64,000 bases of DNA, from contig JBEKPS010000005.1 in assembly GCA_049520515.1 (NCBI GenBank), positions 1 to 64,000 of the forward strand. Reading direction: 5' to 3'. This DNA comes from JAFAMS01 sp049520515. Its GTDB lineage: Bacteria; Vulcanimicrobiota; Vulcanimicrobiia; Vulcanimicrobiales; Vulcanimicrobiaceae. The position numbers were made by a program, and so were the translations under genes. Below, one piece after another: positions 33,622 to 42,107 of this stretch (position 1 is its first letter; each line of letters opens with the position of its first letter). Below the pieces are notes generated by a model. That model was given only the letters and a program-made list of their open reading frames with translations, searched no databases and had not been told where the DNA came from.

Positions 33622-34404
33622 GTGTATCAAACAATTATTGTCGAGGTGGCCGCAGGAGTCGGCGTCATCACCCTCAATCGCCCGAACGTTCTCAACGCAC
33701 TTTCATCCGCGCTCCTCGGCGAGCTCGCCGATGCACTCACCGCAATTGAGAGCGATCGCAGCGTTCGCGCGGTCGTCGTGACGGGTGCCGGGGAGAAGGC
33801 GTTCGCGGCCGGCGCAGACATCGCCGAGTTCAAATCGATCGACGGTGCTGTCGACGGCGCGGCATTCGCGCGCCGCGGCCAAGCGCTTTTCTCGAGGATC
33901 GCCGCGCTGCGCGTGCCCGTCATCGCAGCCGTCAACGGATTCGCGCTCGGCGGTGGCTGCGAGCTCGCGCTGGCGTGCGACTTCCGCATCGCAAGCGAAA
34001 ACGCGCGCTTCGGGCAGCCTGAAGTCAATCTTGGACTCGTCCCCGGCTACGGCGGAACGCAGCGCTTAACGCGGCTCTGCGGACTAGGTGCTGCAATGTA
34101 TCTTTGTCTGAGCGGCGAGATGATCGATGCGAGCGACGCGCTGCGTTTCGGACTCGTTCAGAAAGTCGTCCCGCTTACAGGCTTACTCGAAGAAGCCAAA
34201 CGCATCGGCGGCGTGATTGCCGCCAAAGCGCCACTAGCCGTCGAAGCCACGAAACGCGCGATCACATCCGGGGCCGTCGTTCCGCTTGCAGAGGGGATTG
34301 AGATCGAAGCCCTGCACTTCGGCGCGATGACGACGACTCGAGATTTTTCAGAAGGAACGACCGCATTTCTCGAAAAGCGCAAGCCGGCATTTACGGGTAA
34401 ATAA
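33622..34404 (+). CDS. Enoyl-CoA hydratase/isomerase (crotonase family)
   Basis: 260 residues when started at the GTG at 33622; the longer frame from 33556 overlaps the phoU start. Crotonase motifs: GVITLNRPNVLNALSSALL, the oxyanion-hole segments KAFAAGADIAEF and NGFALGGGCELALACDFRIAS, and the catalytic glutamates in FGQPEVNLGLVPGYGGTQRLTRL (both Glu positions of the hydratase type appear present). It probably hydrates enoyl-CoA in fatty-acid or amino-acid breakdown. The quinone reductase gene follows by 5 nt. Confidence 0.92.
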   Translation: MYQTIIVEVAAGVGVITLNRPNVLNALSSALLGELADALTAIESDRSVRAVVVTGAGEKAFAAGADIAEFKSIDGAVDGAAFARRGQALFSRIAALRVPVIAAVNGFALGGGCELALACDFRIASENARFGQPEVNLGLVPGYGGTQRLTRLCGLGAAMYLCLSGEMIDASDALRFGLVQKVVPLTGLLEEAKRIGGVIAAKAPLAVEATKRAITSGAVVPLAEGIEIEALHFGAMTTTRDFSEGTTAFLEKRKPAFTGK

Positions 34405-34409
34405 GGAGA

Positions 34410-35390
34410 ATGCGTGCAGTCGTTTTGGAAACGAAGGGTGACGCCGACATTCTTCGCGTCCAGGATAACGTCGCGATCACCGAGCCGCAGGGCGAGGAAG
34501 TTCGCGTTCGCATTCGCGCGTTCGGAATCAATCGCGCGGATGTGCTCCAGCGTCGCGGTCTGTATCCGGCGCCGCCGGATGCGATCGATCCGCGCATTCC
34601 CGGCCTTGAATATGCCGGAGAGATCGAGTCAGTTGGGCCGCGCGCACACGAGCGCAAGGTCGGCGATCGCGTTTGCGGGATTACGGGTGCGGGTGCATAC
34701 GCAGAGCTGCTCGTGGTACACGAACGCGCGACGATACGCGCACCCGAGGGAATGCCGTTCGAATCGGTCGCAGCGATCCCCGAAGCATTTATGACGGCAT
34801 GGGATGCGCTCGAACAAGGCGGCTTCGCGCCTGGCGGGTCAGTTGTGATTCATGCGGTTGGCAGCGGCGTCGGCACCGCGGCCGCGCAGCTGATCGCGGC
34901 GGCCGGCGGCATTTCAATCGGAACGTCGCGGACGCGCGACAAGCTCGACCGCGCCCGCGAGTTCGGGATGACCGACGGTACGCTGCTCGACGACGAATGG
35001 GATCAACTTGCGCGCGCACGGACGAATGGTGCGGGCGTCGATGTTATCCTCGACTTCATTGGTCCGGCGACGTACGCACGCAACATCTCTGCGATTCGTA
35101 TCGGCGGCCGTATCGTCCAAATCGGGACGCTGGCGGGTTCAAAAGGCGAGATTGACATCGGCCTCTTCCATCGCAAGCGCGTCACCTGGATCGGGACGAT
35201 GCTGCGTGCGCGTCCGGTCGAAGAAAAGATTGCGCTGGCGCGACGCTTCGAGCGGCTCGTCATCCCGCAATTCGAAAACGGTCAGCTGCGCCCGGTTGTC
35301 GATACGGTCATCGCGTTCGATCACATCGCCGAGTCGCATCGTCTGATGGAATCAGACAAGACGTTCGGGAAGATTATCGTTCGCGTCTAG
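34410..35390 (+). CDS. NAD(P)H:quinone oxidoreductase, zinc-free MDR family
   Basis: The 326-residue protein is a medium-chain dehydrogenase/reductase of the quinone oxidoreductase (PIG3-like) type: RIRAFGINRADVLQRRGLYP, PGLEYAGEIESVG, and the nucleotide-binding VVIHAVGSGVGTAAAQLIAAAGG. It lacks the structural zinc cysteines of true alcohol dehydrogenases. GVDVILDFIGPATYARNISAIRIGGRIVQIG is the usual cofactor-side strand. Probably cotranscribed with the crotonase. Convergent overlap of 4 nt with the next gene. Confidence 0.92.
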   Translation: MRAVVLETKGDADILRVQDNVAITEPQGEEVRVRIRAFGINRADVLQRRGLYPAPPDAIDPRIPGLEYAGEIESVGPRAHERKVGDRVCGITGAGAYAELLVVHERATIRAPEGMPFESVAAIPEAFMTAWDALEQGGFAPGGSVVIHAVGSGVGTAAAQLIAAAGGISIGTSRTRDKLDRAREFGMTDGTLLDDEWDQLARARTNGAGVDVILDFIGPATYARNISAIRIGGRIVQIGTLAGSKGEIDIGLFHRKRVTWIGTMLRARPVEEKIALARRFERLVIPQFENGQLRPVVDTVIAFDHIAESHRLMESDKTFGKIIVRV

Positions 35391-35896
35391 AACTGCTTCG
35401 CGGCGAGCGCCATGTCGCGCTCGATGAGCGGATTGAAACCGATCCATTTTGCGTGCTGCTTGCCGTCGCGGCCGATGACGATCATCGTCGGAAAGACGTC
35501 GACACCGAACGAGTCGGCGGCCTTCATATTCGGATCGAACGCGACGCGTTGCATCTTGGCGCTGCGCGCGTAGCGCGCCGCGATTGATTCTGCCTCTCCG
35601 GCATCAACGCTATAGACAAGCGCCTGGGGGTGCGTCGTCTTGTACTCCTCGATCAGCGGGATCGACATTTTGCACGGCTCGCACCACGAGGCCCAAAAGT
35701 CCAGAAAGACGACCTGTCCGCGGGCCTTTGCCAGGTTGAAGGCCCCGCCACCCTCGAGTGGCAGAGTAATCGGCGGCGCCGGGACGGGAACGAACGATGG
35801 CCCGAAAAAGCGCGGTGCGATGAGAAATTTCCAGGCGGCCAGCGCGATCAATGTGATCGCAGCGATGTCCGCGATCCTCGCGAAACGGCGGTTCAC
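35387..35896 (-). CDS. Membrane-anchored TlpA-like thioredoxin
   Basis: About 169 residues from the GTG at 35896; a TTG at 35941 would add 15 residues and nearly abut the divergent start. A single N-terminal membrane segment (IADIAAITLIALAAWKFLI) is followed by a thioredoxin fold with the redox motif WASWCEPCK and the cis-Pro loop VDVFPTMIVIGRDGK. Such proteins reduce or resulfur disulfides on the outer face of the inner membrane, often in cytochrome c maturation. No cytochrome genes are adjacent. Confidence 0.88.
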   Translation of the reverse strand: MNRRFARIADIAAITLIALAAWKFLIAPRFFGPSFVPVPAPPITLPLEGGGAFNLAKARGQVVFLDFWASWCEPCKMSIPLIEEYKTTHPQALVYSVDAGEAESIAARYARSAKMQRVAFDPNMKAADSFGVDVFPTMIVIGRDGKQHAKWIGFNPLIERDMALAAKQF

Positions 35897-35944
35897 TGCA
35901 GCCGGTTTCGAGGAGGACCGGGAGTTTCCGGCGCAGAGCAAATT

Positions 35945-36886
35945 ATGACGAAACCGGCAACCGTCACGCTCGACGCTCGGACGATTCCCACCGCCCAGCG
36001 CAGCTCGTATATTCTCGAGGCATTCGACCGGCTTCCAATCGGTGGTGTTCTCGAGCTATCCGAGGAGAGCGACCCGCGCGCGCTTCGCAACGAATTCGCG
36101 CAGTACCGGCCCGGAAAGTTCGCGTGGGACGCGCGCAATCTCGGCTCAGGTCGTTGGACGGTTCGACTCGAGCGCATCGATGAACGCGCCGACGTAGAAA
36201 CCTTCCTTTCGCACTGTCCGCCATTCGGAGCGGCGAAACCCGAAACGATTCGCCAGCTCGCCGGCCTCGCGACCGAGCGTCGCTACAAACACGGCGAGAC
36301 CGTCTTTGATGAGGGCGAGAAGTGGCCGTATCTGGGCTTCGTACGCGAAGGTAAGATTGTTCTAACCTTGCTTTCAGCCGACGGCAAGACGCAAGCACTC
36401 GGCGAACGGCTCGTTTTCGATCCGCTCAACGAAACGGGCGTTTTTGACGGCGGCGGAGCGACGACGCGAACGGAAGCACTCACCGATGCGACGCTCGTAC
36501 TCGTGCCGAGCGAAGCCGTGCAAGGTGCTGTTCGCAGCGACAACGAGCTTGCGCTCGGATTCTTGGCAGCTGCTTCGCAAGCGCGGCGCCGCTCGATCGA
36601 CACGATCGCCGATCTGGCGTTCGCGCACGTGCTGCAGCGCGTCGCGAAATTCTTGCTCTCCTACGCGCCCAACACTGCCGGGATGGCGAGCGGTTTGCCC
36701 GGCGTAGAAAATCTCTCGCAAGCGCAGATCGCTGCCGCAGCCGGAACCGTGCGCGATATGGCAGCACGCGCGCTGCTTCGTCTAAAGAACTCTAAGGCAG
36801 TCGAGCTTGACCGAGGGCGCGTGCGCGCGCTCGACCGAGATCAACTCTCGGCCTTTGCGCACAACGTTCAAGCGCCCCCAGTCTAG
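35945..36886 (+). CDS. DUF2249-Crp/Fnr fusion transcription regulator
   Basis: The 313-residue protein from the ATG at 35945 has three parts. Residues 1-80 (TVTLDARTIPTAQRSSYILEAFDRLPIGGVLELSEESDPRALRNEF) fit DUF2249, a small domain often found with heme or redox proteins. Residues 95-215 are a cyclic-nucleotide-binding-like beta roll (ATERRYKHGETVFDEGEKWPYLGFVREGKIVLTL). Residues 235-305 hold a helix-turn-helix of Crp type (LSQAQIAAAAGTVRDMAARALLRLKNSKAVELDRGRVRALD). No clear cAMP-binding arginine is obvious, so another ligand or signal is likely. Confidence 0.85.
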   Translation: MTKPATVTLDARTIPTAQRSSYILEAFDRLPIGGVLELSEESDPRALRNEFAQYRPGKFAWDARNLGSGRWTVRLERIDERADVETFLSHCPPFGAAKPETIRQLAGLATERRYKHGETVFDEGEKWPYLGFVREGKIVLTLLSADGKTQALGERLVFDPLNETGVFDGGGATTRTEALTDATLVLVPSEAVQGAVRSDNELALGFLAAASQARRRSIDTIADLAFAHVLQRVAKFLLSYAPNTAGMASGLPGVENLSQAQIAAAAGTVRDMAARALLRLKNSKAVELDRGRVRALDRDQLSAFAHNVQAPPV

Positions 36887-36888
36887 CG

Positions 36889-37470
36889 CTACGTAATCTC
36901 TTCGAGCTGAGCGGTCTCGACCATGACATGCGTCGGGGATGCTTCCGCGTCGACCTGGGGCGCTTGCGCATCGAACGCGGCACGTTTGCTTTGAGCCGCG
37001 GCTTCCGTAATCGATGCGGATTGCGCGACTTGGCGCGTGCCGAGCGCGTCTTGGCCTTTGCGAACCGAAGCGAGCGCGACCGATAACCGGCTCTGCAAAT
37101 CGCCGAGAATCGTCGCAGCATACTGGTCTGCGCCCTCACGGATCTTCTTCGCGCGCTCCTCGGCGTCGCGAAGAACCGACTCTGCGGTCGCGCGCGCTTG
37201 CTGCACGATCTCGTGACTATCGACCATCTGCGCGTGATGCTCACTCGCTTCACTAACAATCTCTTGCGCGCGTTCCTGCGCTTCACGCAGCATCCGGTCT
37301 TTGTCTTTCGCGATCATTTTCGCGCGACCGACCTCCTCGGGGAGCGTCGATCGCATCTTCTCGATCAGCTCCAGAATGCGTTCCTCGCTCAGGATACGCC
37401 GCCGGAACGGGAGCATCGTGCCTTCCCGAACGTAAGCTTCAAGTCGGTCGATCACGCGGTAAATGGACAT
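36889..37470 (-). CDS. Coiled-coil protein of the coaD neighbourhood
   Basis: The 193-residue protein begins MSIYRVIDRLEAYVREGTMLPFRRRILSEERILELIEKM and then forms a long charged coiled coil (about residues 45-125: KDRMLREAQERAQEIVSEASEHHAQMVD...RATAESVLRDAEERAKKIREGADQYAATIL). The tail is Ala/Gln/Ser-rich and probably disordered. Proteins like this, often annotated as ATPase or DivIVA-like, lie next to coaD and rsmD in many bacteria, but no ATPase motif is present. Role unknown; a scaffold or cell-envelope role is possible. Confidence 0.75.
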   Translation of the reverse strand: MSIYRVIDRLEAYVREGTMLPFRRRILSEERILELIEKMRSTLPEEVGRAKMIAKDKDRMLREAQERAQEIVSEASEHHAQMVDSHEIVQQARATAESVLRDAEERAKKIREGADQYAATILGDLQSRLSVALASVRKGQDALGTRQVAQSASITEAAAQSKRAAFDAQAPQVDAEASPTHVMVETAQLEEIT

Positions 37471-37479
37471 CCTGCCTCC

Positions 37480-37977
37480 TTAGCGGGGTAGACTGTTTCT
37501 TCGCGCATTCATCGTGCGCAAGACGGGTTCGGGAACGTACCCACTCACGTCGCCGCCGAGAAAGAACACTTCTTTGATCAAGCTTGACGATACAAAACTA
37601 TATTTCGCATCCGACATCAAGAACATTGTATCGATGCCGGAAAGCGAGCGGTTCATGAGCGCCGTCGAAAGCTCCGATTCGAAATCAGACACGACGCGTA
37701 GGCCCTTGACGATCACGTCCGCACCGATTTCTTTTACGAAATCGGCCAGCAACCCGCGAAAATCCGTGACTTCGATATTCGGCATCGACGCCGCGCACTC
37801 TCGGATCATCGCCTGACGCTCTTCCAGCGTAAAGAGCGGCTCGCGCTTCTGCGGATTGACGACAACGGCGACGGTGAGACGGCCGAAGACCGCTGCCGAA
37901 CGGCGAATCACGTTGAGATGACCGTTGGTGAGCGGATCGAATGAGCCGGGATAGACCGCGTGCGAGCCGCCACTCAC
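37480..37977 (-). CDS. coaD: Phosphopantetheine adenylyltransferase CoaD
   Basis: Fourth step of coenzyme A synthesis: joins 4'-phosphopantetheine to AMP. The 165-residue protein has the (T/S)xxH nucleotidyltransferase motif AVYPGSFDPLTNGHLNVI, VVNPQKREPLFTLEER, KGLRVVSDFESELSTALMNRSLSG and SDAKYSFVSSSLIKEVFFLGGDVSGYVP. The start overlaps the rsmD stop by 4 nt. Confidence 0.97.
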   Translation of the reverse strand: MSGGSHAVYPGSFDPLTNGHLNVIRRSAAVFGRLTVAVVVNPQKREPLFTLEERQAMIRECAASMPNIEVTDFRGLLADFVKEIGADVIVKGLRVVSDFESELSTALMNRSLSGIDTMFLMSDAKYSFVSSSLIKEVFFLGGDVSGYVPEPVLRTMNARRNSLPR

Positions 37978-38525
37978 GAATTGGCCTGCGCTTTCAAGAA
38001 CGCGATGACGACGTCTCCATAACGCTCCTCGCGCGTGACGTCAAATCCGGGTGTTTCAGGCGACGAGTGCCCGCTGTGCTCGAAGACGACGACCGCATCC
38101 TCTGAAAGCAAGTCGCGCGTGCGCAGCGTTCCGAGCGGTTGCGCCGGGAAACCCATCTCGTAGGGCGGGTCGGCGAAGACGAGATCGTATTTGCGCTCGA
38201 GCCGCGTGACGGCGCGCTCGGCGCGCATGGTGAGGATCTCGACGTGCTTCTCGACGTTGAGCTCGCCGGCCGCTTCGCGTAAGAGATCGGCGACGCCGGG
38301 GTTCGATTCGACGAACGTCACCCATTTTGCACCACGGGAAAGCGCCTCGAAGCCGAGCGCTCCACTACCCGCGAACAAATCCAGAACGATCGCGTCATCC
38401 GAGCGCGTCGAAAGAATGGCGAACAGTGATTCTTTGACTCGCGCGGGCGTCGGACGGACACCGCGTTTGGGGACGGTTGGCAACCGGCGGCTGCTTAACG
38501 TTCCTCCGGTTAGTCGCAAGAGCAC
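37974..38525 (-). CDS. rsmD: 16S rRNA (guanine966-N2)-methyltransferase RsmD
   Basis: SAM-dependent methylation of G966 in 16S rRNA. The 183-residue protein shows RLTGGTLSSRRLPTVPKRGVRPTPARVKESLFAIL, SAM loop VLDLFAGSGALGFEALSRGAKWVTFVE and the catalytic DPPY in DLVFADPPYEMGFP. Paired with coaD, as in many bacteria. Confidence 0.95.
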   Translation of the reverse strand: MLLRLTGGTLSSRRLPTVPKRGVRPTPARVKESLFAILSTRSDDAIVLDLFAGSGALGFEALSRGAKWVTFVESNPGVADLLREAAGELNVEKHVEILTMRAERAVTRLERKYDLVFADPPYEMGFPAQPLGTLRTRDLLSEDAVVVFEHSGHSSPETPGFDVTREERYGDVVIAFLKAQANS

Positions 38526-38564
38526 TCACTCCAAAGGGAGCGGCTGCGCACCAACATCTCGGGT

Positions 38565-39287
38565 TTATGTCTTCGGCATCGCCTCCAAGCGACCTGGCAT
38601 GCCCTGCGCGTCGGATGCGTCTACGAGTTCCAGCAGGTCGAGCGGCTGATCGATCACCGCCGACGGCGCCGGAATATGACTCGGGTACGATACGCCCGAA
38701 TGCTCGTGATACCAAATCCCTTCAAAACCGCAATCGATGCTTCCGCGAACATCGCTTGCGGGGTTGTCGCCGACGTACCAAACGCATGCATCGGCCGGGA
38801 ACGTATCCGCCATCAGCGCGAACGCTTCAGCCGCCGGCTTGGCGAACCCGATCGCATCGCTGACCAGCACCGGGCCGGTGTAGTGAATCGCTTCGGCTTT
38901 TTTTTCTTGAAGCGGACTCCAACCGTTCGTGAGGATCGCGTGCGGGATGCCGCGCGAATCCAAGCCGGCGAAAAGCTCGTTCACTCCGGGCAATGCGACG
39001 ACGTGATGCGGCACGAGCGCAAGGCAAATCTCACGAAAGCGTTCGCCGATACCTTGTGTCTTGCTATCTTTGCGAATCGAATGTGCGAAGCTCGAGATCA
39101 TATGATCGAGATCCAGACGTCCCGAGCGCATCTCTTGTAAGAGCGTATCGATTTGCGCGAGACGTGCGATGTCGTTGGCACCGATGACGACGCCAAGCTC
39201 TTTCGCCAGGTCGATCAGCGCCGTGCGCTCGAGCTTGTTGTCGATCGCGAGCGTGTGATCCAGATCGAACCCAATTGCTATTCTCAT
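38565..39287 (-). CDS. HAD-family hydrolase
   Basis: A 240-residue haloacid-dehalogenase fold protein: motif I AIGFDLDHTLAIDN, motif II HAILTNGWSPL, motif III Lys in IGFAKPAAEAFALMADTF, motif IV VWYVGDNPASDVRGSIDCGFEGIWYHE. Layout is that of phosphoglycolate phosphatase/5'-nucleotidase-like enzymes; the substrate cannot be named. It lies between recG and rsmD, with an 82-nt gap after recG and a 39-nt gap before rsmD. Confidence 0.88.
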   Translation of the reverse strand: MRIAIGFDLDHTLAIDNKLERTALIDLAKELGVVIGANDIARLAQIDTLLQEMRSGRLDLDHMISSFAHSIRKDSKTQGIGERFREICLALVPHHVVALPGVNELFAGLDSRGIPHAILTNGWSPLQEKKAEAIHYTGPVLVSDAIGFAKPAAEAFALMADTFPADACVWYVGDNPASDVRGSIDCGFEGIWYHEHSGVSYPSHIPAPSAVIDQPLDLLELVDASDAQGMPGRLEAMPKT

Positions 39288-39369
39288 TTGAAAGGCGCTC
39301 CGGCCCCAAACGCTCGGCCCATCACCGTAATCGCAATGCGACGATTATTACGCCGGCCTCGCAACAACA

Positions 39370-41484
39370 TCACGATGATATTAGCATCGCACGCGCGGCG
39401 GGCATCGCCTCGACCAAACCGCGCAACGCACGGTGATCCGGGCGTTCCAAGGCTGGATCGCCGGCGACAATACGATCGGCCTCACGCTTGGCGTCGAGGT
39501 ACACAGAGAAATCTTGCACGAGGTCCCCAAAGGTTCCGCTCCCGGCGCCGGCTTGTTGTGTCCCAGCCATATCCCCGGCCCGCCGGAGGCGCAAGTCTTC
39601 TTCAGCTATCCTAAAGCCGTCCTCGGTCTGGGTGAGAATCTCAAGACGTCGCGTCTCAGCTGCGTCGTCAGGAGCGACGAGGACGCAGAATGACCGCGCG
39701 ATCCCGCGTCCCACCCGGCCCCTCAGCTGGTGGAGCTGGGCTAATCCGTAGCGATGGGCGTCGAGGACGACCATGACCGAGGCGTTCGGAACGTCGACGC
39801 CGACCTCGACCACTGTCGTTGCGATTAGCACGTCGGTCTCGCCCCGCGTGAAACGGCCCATCACGGCGTCTTTGTCGCGCGGCGGCATGCGGCCGTGAAG
39901 CACCTCGACGCGAAGTCCCGCCAAGTCTTCCTTTGTGACACGTTTGGCTTCGTCGAGCGCTGCGACACGCGGCGCGCCCTCGTATCCCGAAACCTCGATC
40001 GCCGGCGCGACGACGTAGGCTTGCTGGCCGCGCCCAACGTTTTTGCGCACGAAGTCGTAGGCGATCGGCTTCCGGCTTTCGCGAACCACGTAGGTTCCGA
40101 TCGGCGTGCGTCCGGGCGGAAGCTCGTCGATGACCGAGAGGTCCAGGTCCGCGTAACGTGTTTGCGCCAGCGTACGCGGGATCGGCGTGGCGGTCATATG
40201 CAGCGTGTGTGGGATGGCACCCCCACCCTTGGCGCGCAGCGCGGCGCGGTGCTCGACGCCGAAACGATGCTGTTCGTCGATCACGACCAAGCCCAAACGT
40301 TTGAACTCGACGCTCTCCGTCAAGAGCGCATGCGTCCCAACCGCGAGCAAAGCCTCACCGCTGGCAATGCGGTCGTTCGCGTTTCTCCGAGCCGGAGCCG
40401 AGAGGCTGCCGAACACGGCCTCGACCGTGACGCCGAACGGAAGCAACAGCGGCGCGAGTTTTTGCGCGTGCTGCGCGGCCAAGATTTCGGTCGGTGCCAT
40501 GATCGCGCTTTGCACGCCGTCCGCCGCTGCCGCGACGATCGCAGCTGCCGCAACAAGGGTCTTGCCGGATCCGACGTCGCCTTGCAAGAGCCGATTCATT
40601 GCGTGCGGCTCACGCATGTCGGCGAGAATTTCTGCGATAACCTTCCGCTGCGCACCGGTCAAACGGAACGGCAGCGATTGCTCGAACCGTTCGAGGAGCT
40701 CCGGCGAGGCTGCGATCGGGATTGCTCTTCCTTCGCGTCTGCGCTCGGCTCGCACGAGCGCCGCGGCTAGCGCAATTGCAAAAAACTCTTCATAGATAAT
40801 GCGGCGTCGCGCAGGCCCAACGTCGTTTGGCGATTTTGGAACATGAATATCGTGCCACGCTTTACGTGCCGTGATCAGCCGGTGCGTGCGAACGATCTCG
40901 TCGGGCAACCGCTCTTCGACGGTTTCGAGCAGCTTCGAAAGATTGCGCGAGATAATCGAACGTATCGTTCGTGTCGCGATGTCCTTGGTGGCGGAGTAGA
41001 CCGGGACGACCTCGCCGGTGAATGTCGCATCGGCGTCGAGCACGCGATGGTTCATGACATTGAGCTCGATCGTCACCGCGCCGCGCCGGCGTTTTGCGGC
41101 AACGCGTCCGTGCACGAATAGGCGCATCCCCGGACGGATCTTTCCGTCGAGGCCGCGCCGCCCGTACCAGACGGCGCGAAGCGAACCCGAATCGTCGCGC
41201 AATTCGACGTTCGTGATCGCAATTCGCGCGCGAACGTCGCGCACGCTCGTCACTTCCGCCACCGCAATCTCTTCGGTCGGCTCCGACGACCGCAGCGCAT
41301 CGGCCGCAATCGCCGCCAGCGGCCGCGGTTCACGCCAATCTTTGTAGTCGCGTGGGATATGCGCGAGCAAATCGCGCGGGGTCTCGAGGCCCATTTCGCG
41401 GAGAGCTCGCGCCGTCGCGGGTCCGACGCCCGCAAGTCCTTCGAGCGATTCGGCCTTCGATTCAGACTTCGATTCGGACTTCAG
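39370..41484 (-). CDS. recG: ATP-dependent DNA helicase RecG
   Basis: Branch-migration helicase acting at stalled forks and Holliday junctions. Helicase motifs: LLQGDVGSGKTLVAAAA (Walker A), VVIDEQHRFGVEHR (DEQH in the DEAH place), HMTATPIPRTLA, then IATTVVEVGVDVPNASVMVVLDAHRYGLAQLHQLRGRVGRG and a C-terminal RecG-specific wedge/TRG end. ATG 41394 would cut off the helix-hairpin-helix (LEGLAGVGPATARALREMGLETPRDLLAHIPRDY). The frame is open to a CTG at 41484 that overlaps the hisIE stop, giving 704 residues; no ATG, GTG or TTG is available between the upstream stop and 41394. Confidence 0.92.
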   Translation of the reverse strand: MKSESKSESKAESLEGLAGVGPATARALREMGLETPRDLLAHIPRDYKDWREPRPLAAIAADALRSSEPTEEIAVAEVTSVRDVRARIAITNVELRDDSGSLRAVWYGRRGLDGKIRPGMRLFVHGRVAAKRRRGAVTIELNVMNHRVLDADATFTGEVVPVYSATKDIATRTIRSIISRNLSKLLETVEERLPDEIVRTHRLITARKAWHDIHVPKSPNDVGPARRRIIYEEFFAIALAAALVRAERRREGRAIPIAASPELLERFEQSLPFRLTGAQRKVIAEILADMREPHAMNRLLQGDVGSGKTLVAAAAIVAAAADGVQSAIMAPTEILAAQHAQKLAPLLLPFGVTVEAVFGSLSAPARRNANDRIASGEALLAVGTHALLTESVEFKRLGLVVIDEQHRFGVEHRAALRAKGGGAIPHTLHMTATPIPRTLAQTRYADLDLSVIDELPPGRTPIGTYVVRESRKPIAYDFVRKNVGRGQQAYVVAPAIEVSGYEGAPRVAALDEAKRVTKEDLAGLRVEVLHGRMPPRDKDAVMGRFTRGETDVLIATTVVEVGVDVPNASVMVVLDAHRYGLAQLHQLRGRVGRGIARSFCVLVAPDDAAETRRLEILTQTEDGFRIAEEDLRLRRAGDMAGTQQAGAGSGTFGDLVQDFSVYLDAKREADRIVAGDPALERPDHRALRGLVEAMPAARAMLISS

Positions 41485-42107
41485 TGCGCTCGTCTCTGAA
41501 ACTCGCTGCCGATCTCATCCAGCGTGACGCCTTCCTCCGCCAAAAGTACCAGCGTATGGAAGATCAGATCGGCGGCTTCCCACACGATTTCGTTGTGCGC
41601 TTTGTTTTTAGCCGCGATCACAAGCTCGGTGGCTTCTTCCCCAATTTTTTTGCCGATGCGGTCGACACCACCCTCAAAGAGCTTTGCGACATAGCTTTGC
41701 GACGTGTCCGCGCCGCGACGGGATGCAATCGTACGCTCGAGATGCTCGATCGCGCGCGCGAAGGCTCCCGCGTTCTCGTGGCCCGGAGCAGCGAACACCG
41801 AATCCCCAAAGCATGAATCGGCGCCTGTGTGACAGGCCGGACCGTGCGGAATGACACGATACATCAGCGCGTCCCCGTCGCAGTCGGCGACGATCTCGAC
41901 GACGTCTTGCGTGTGTCCGGATTCCTCGCCTTTACGCCACAGCCGCTTGCGGGATCGCGACCAGAGATGCGTTTGCTTCGTTGCGATCGTCCGCTCGACG
42001 GCTTCGCGGTTGGCGTACGCGAGCGTCAACAATCGGTTCGTGTGCGCGTCGACGATGCTGACCGGCACGAGACCGGCGTTGTCGAACGTGATATCTTCGA
42101 CGTTCAT
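41481..42107 (-). CDS. hisIE: HisIE: phosphoribosyl-AMP cyclohydrolase / phosphoribosyl-ATP pyrophosphohydrolase
   Basis: Bifunctional enzyme for steps 2 and 3 of histidine synthesis. Residues 1-110 are HisI (LLTLAYANREAVERTIATKQTHLWSRSRKRLWRKGEESGHTQDVVEIVADCDGDALMYRVIPHGPACHTGADSC, including the zinc Cys/His residues). Residues 118-205 are HisE (LERTIASRRGADTSQSYVAKLFEGGVDRIGKKIGEEATELVIAAKN). The start overlaps the hisF stop by 4 nt. Confidence 0.96.
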   Translation of the reverse strand: MNVEDITFDNAGLVPVSIVDAHTNRLLTLAYANREAVERTIATKQTHLWSRSRKRLWRKGEESGHTQDVVEIVADCDGDALMYRVIPHGPACHTGADSCFGDSVFAAPGHENAGAFARAIEHLERTIASRRGADTSQSYVAKLFEGGVDRIGKKIGEEATELVIAAKNKAHNEIVWEAADLIFHTLVLLAEEGVTLDEIGSEFQRRAH

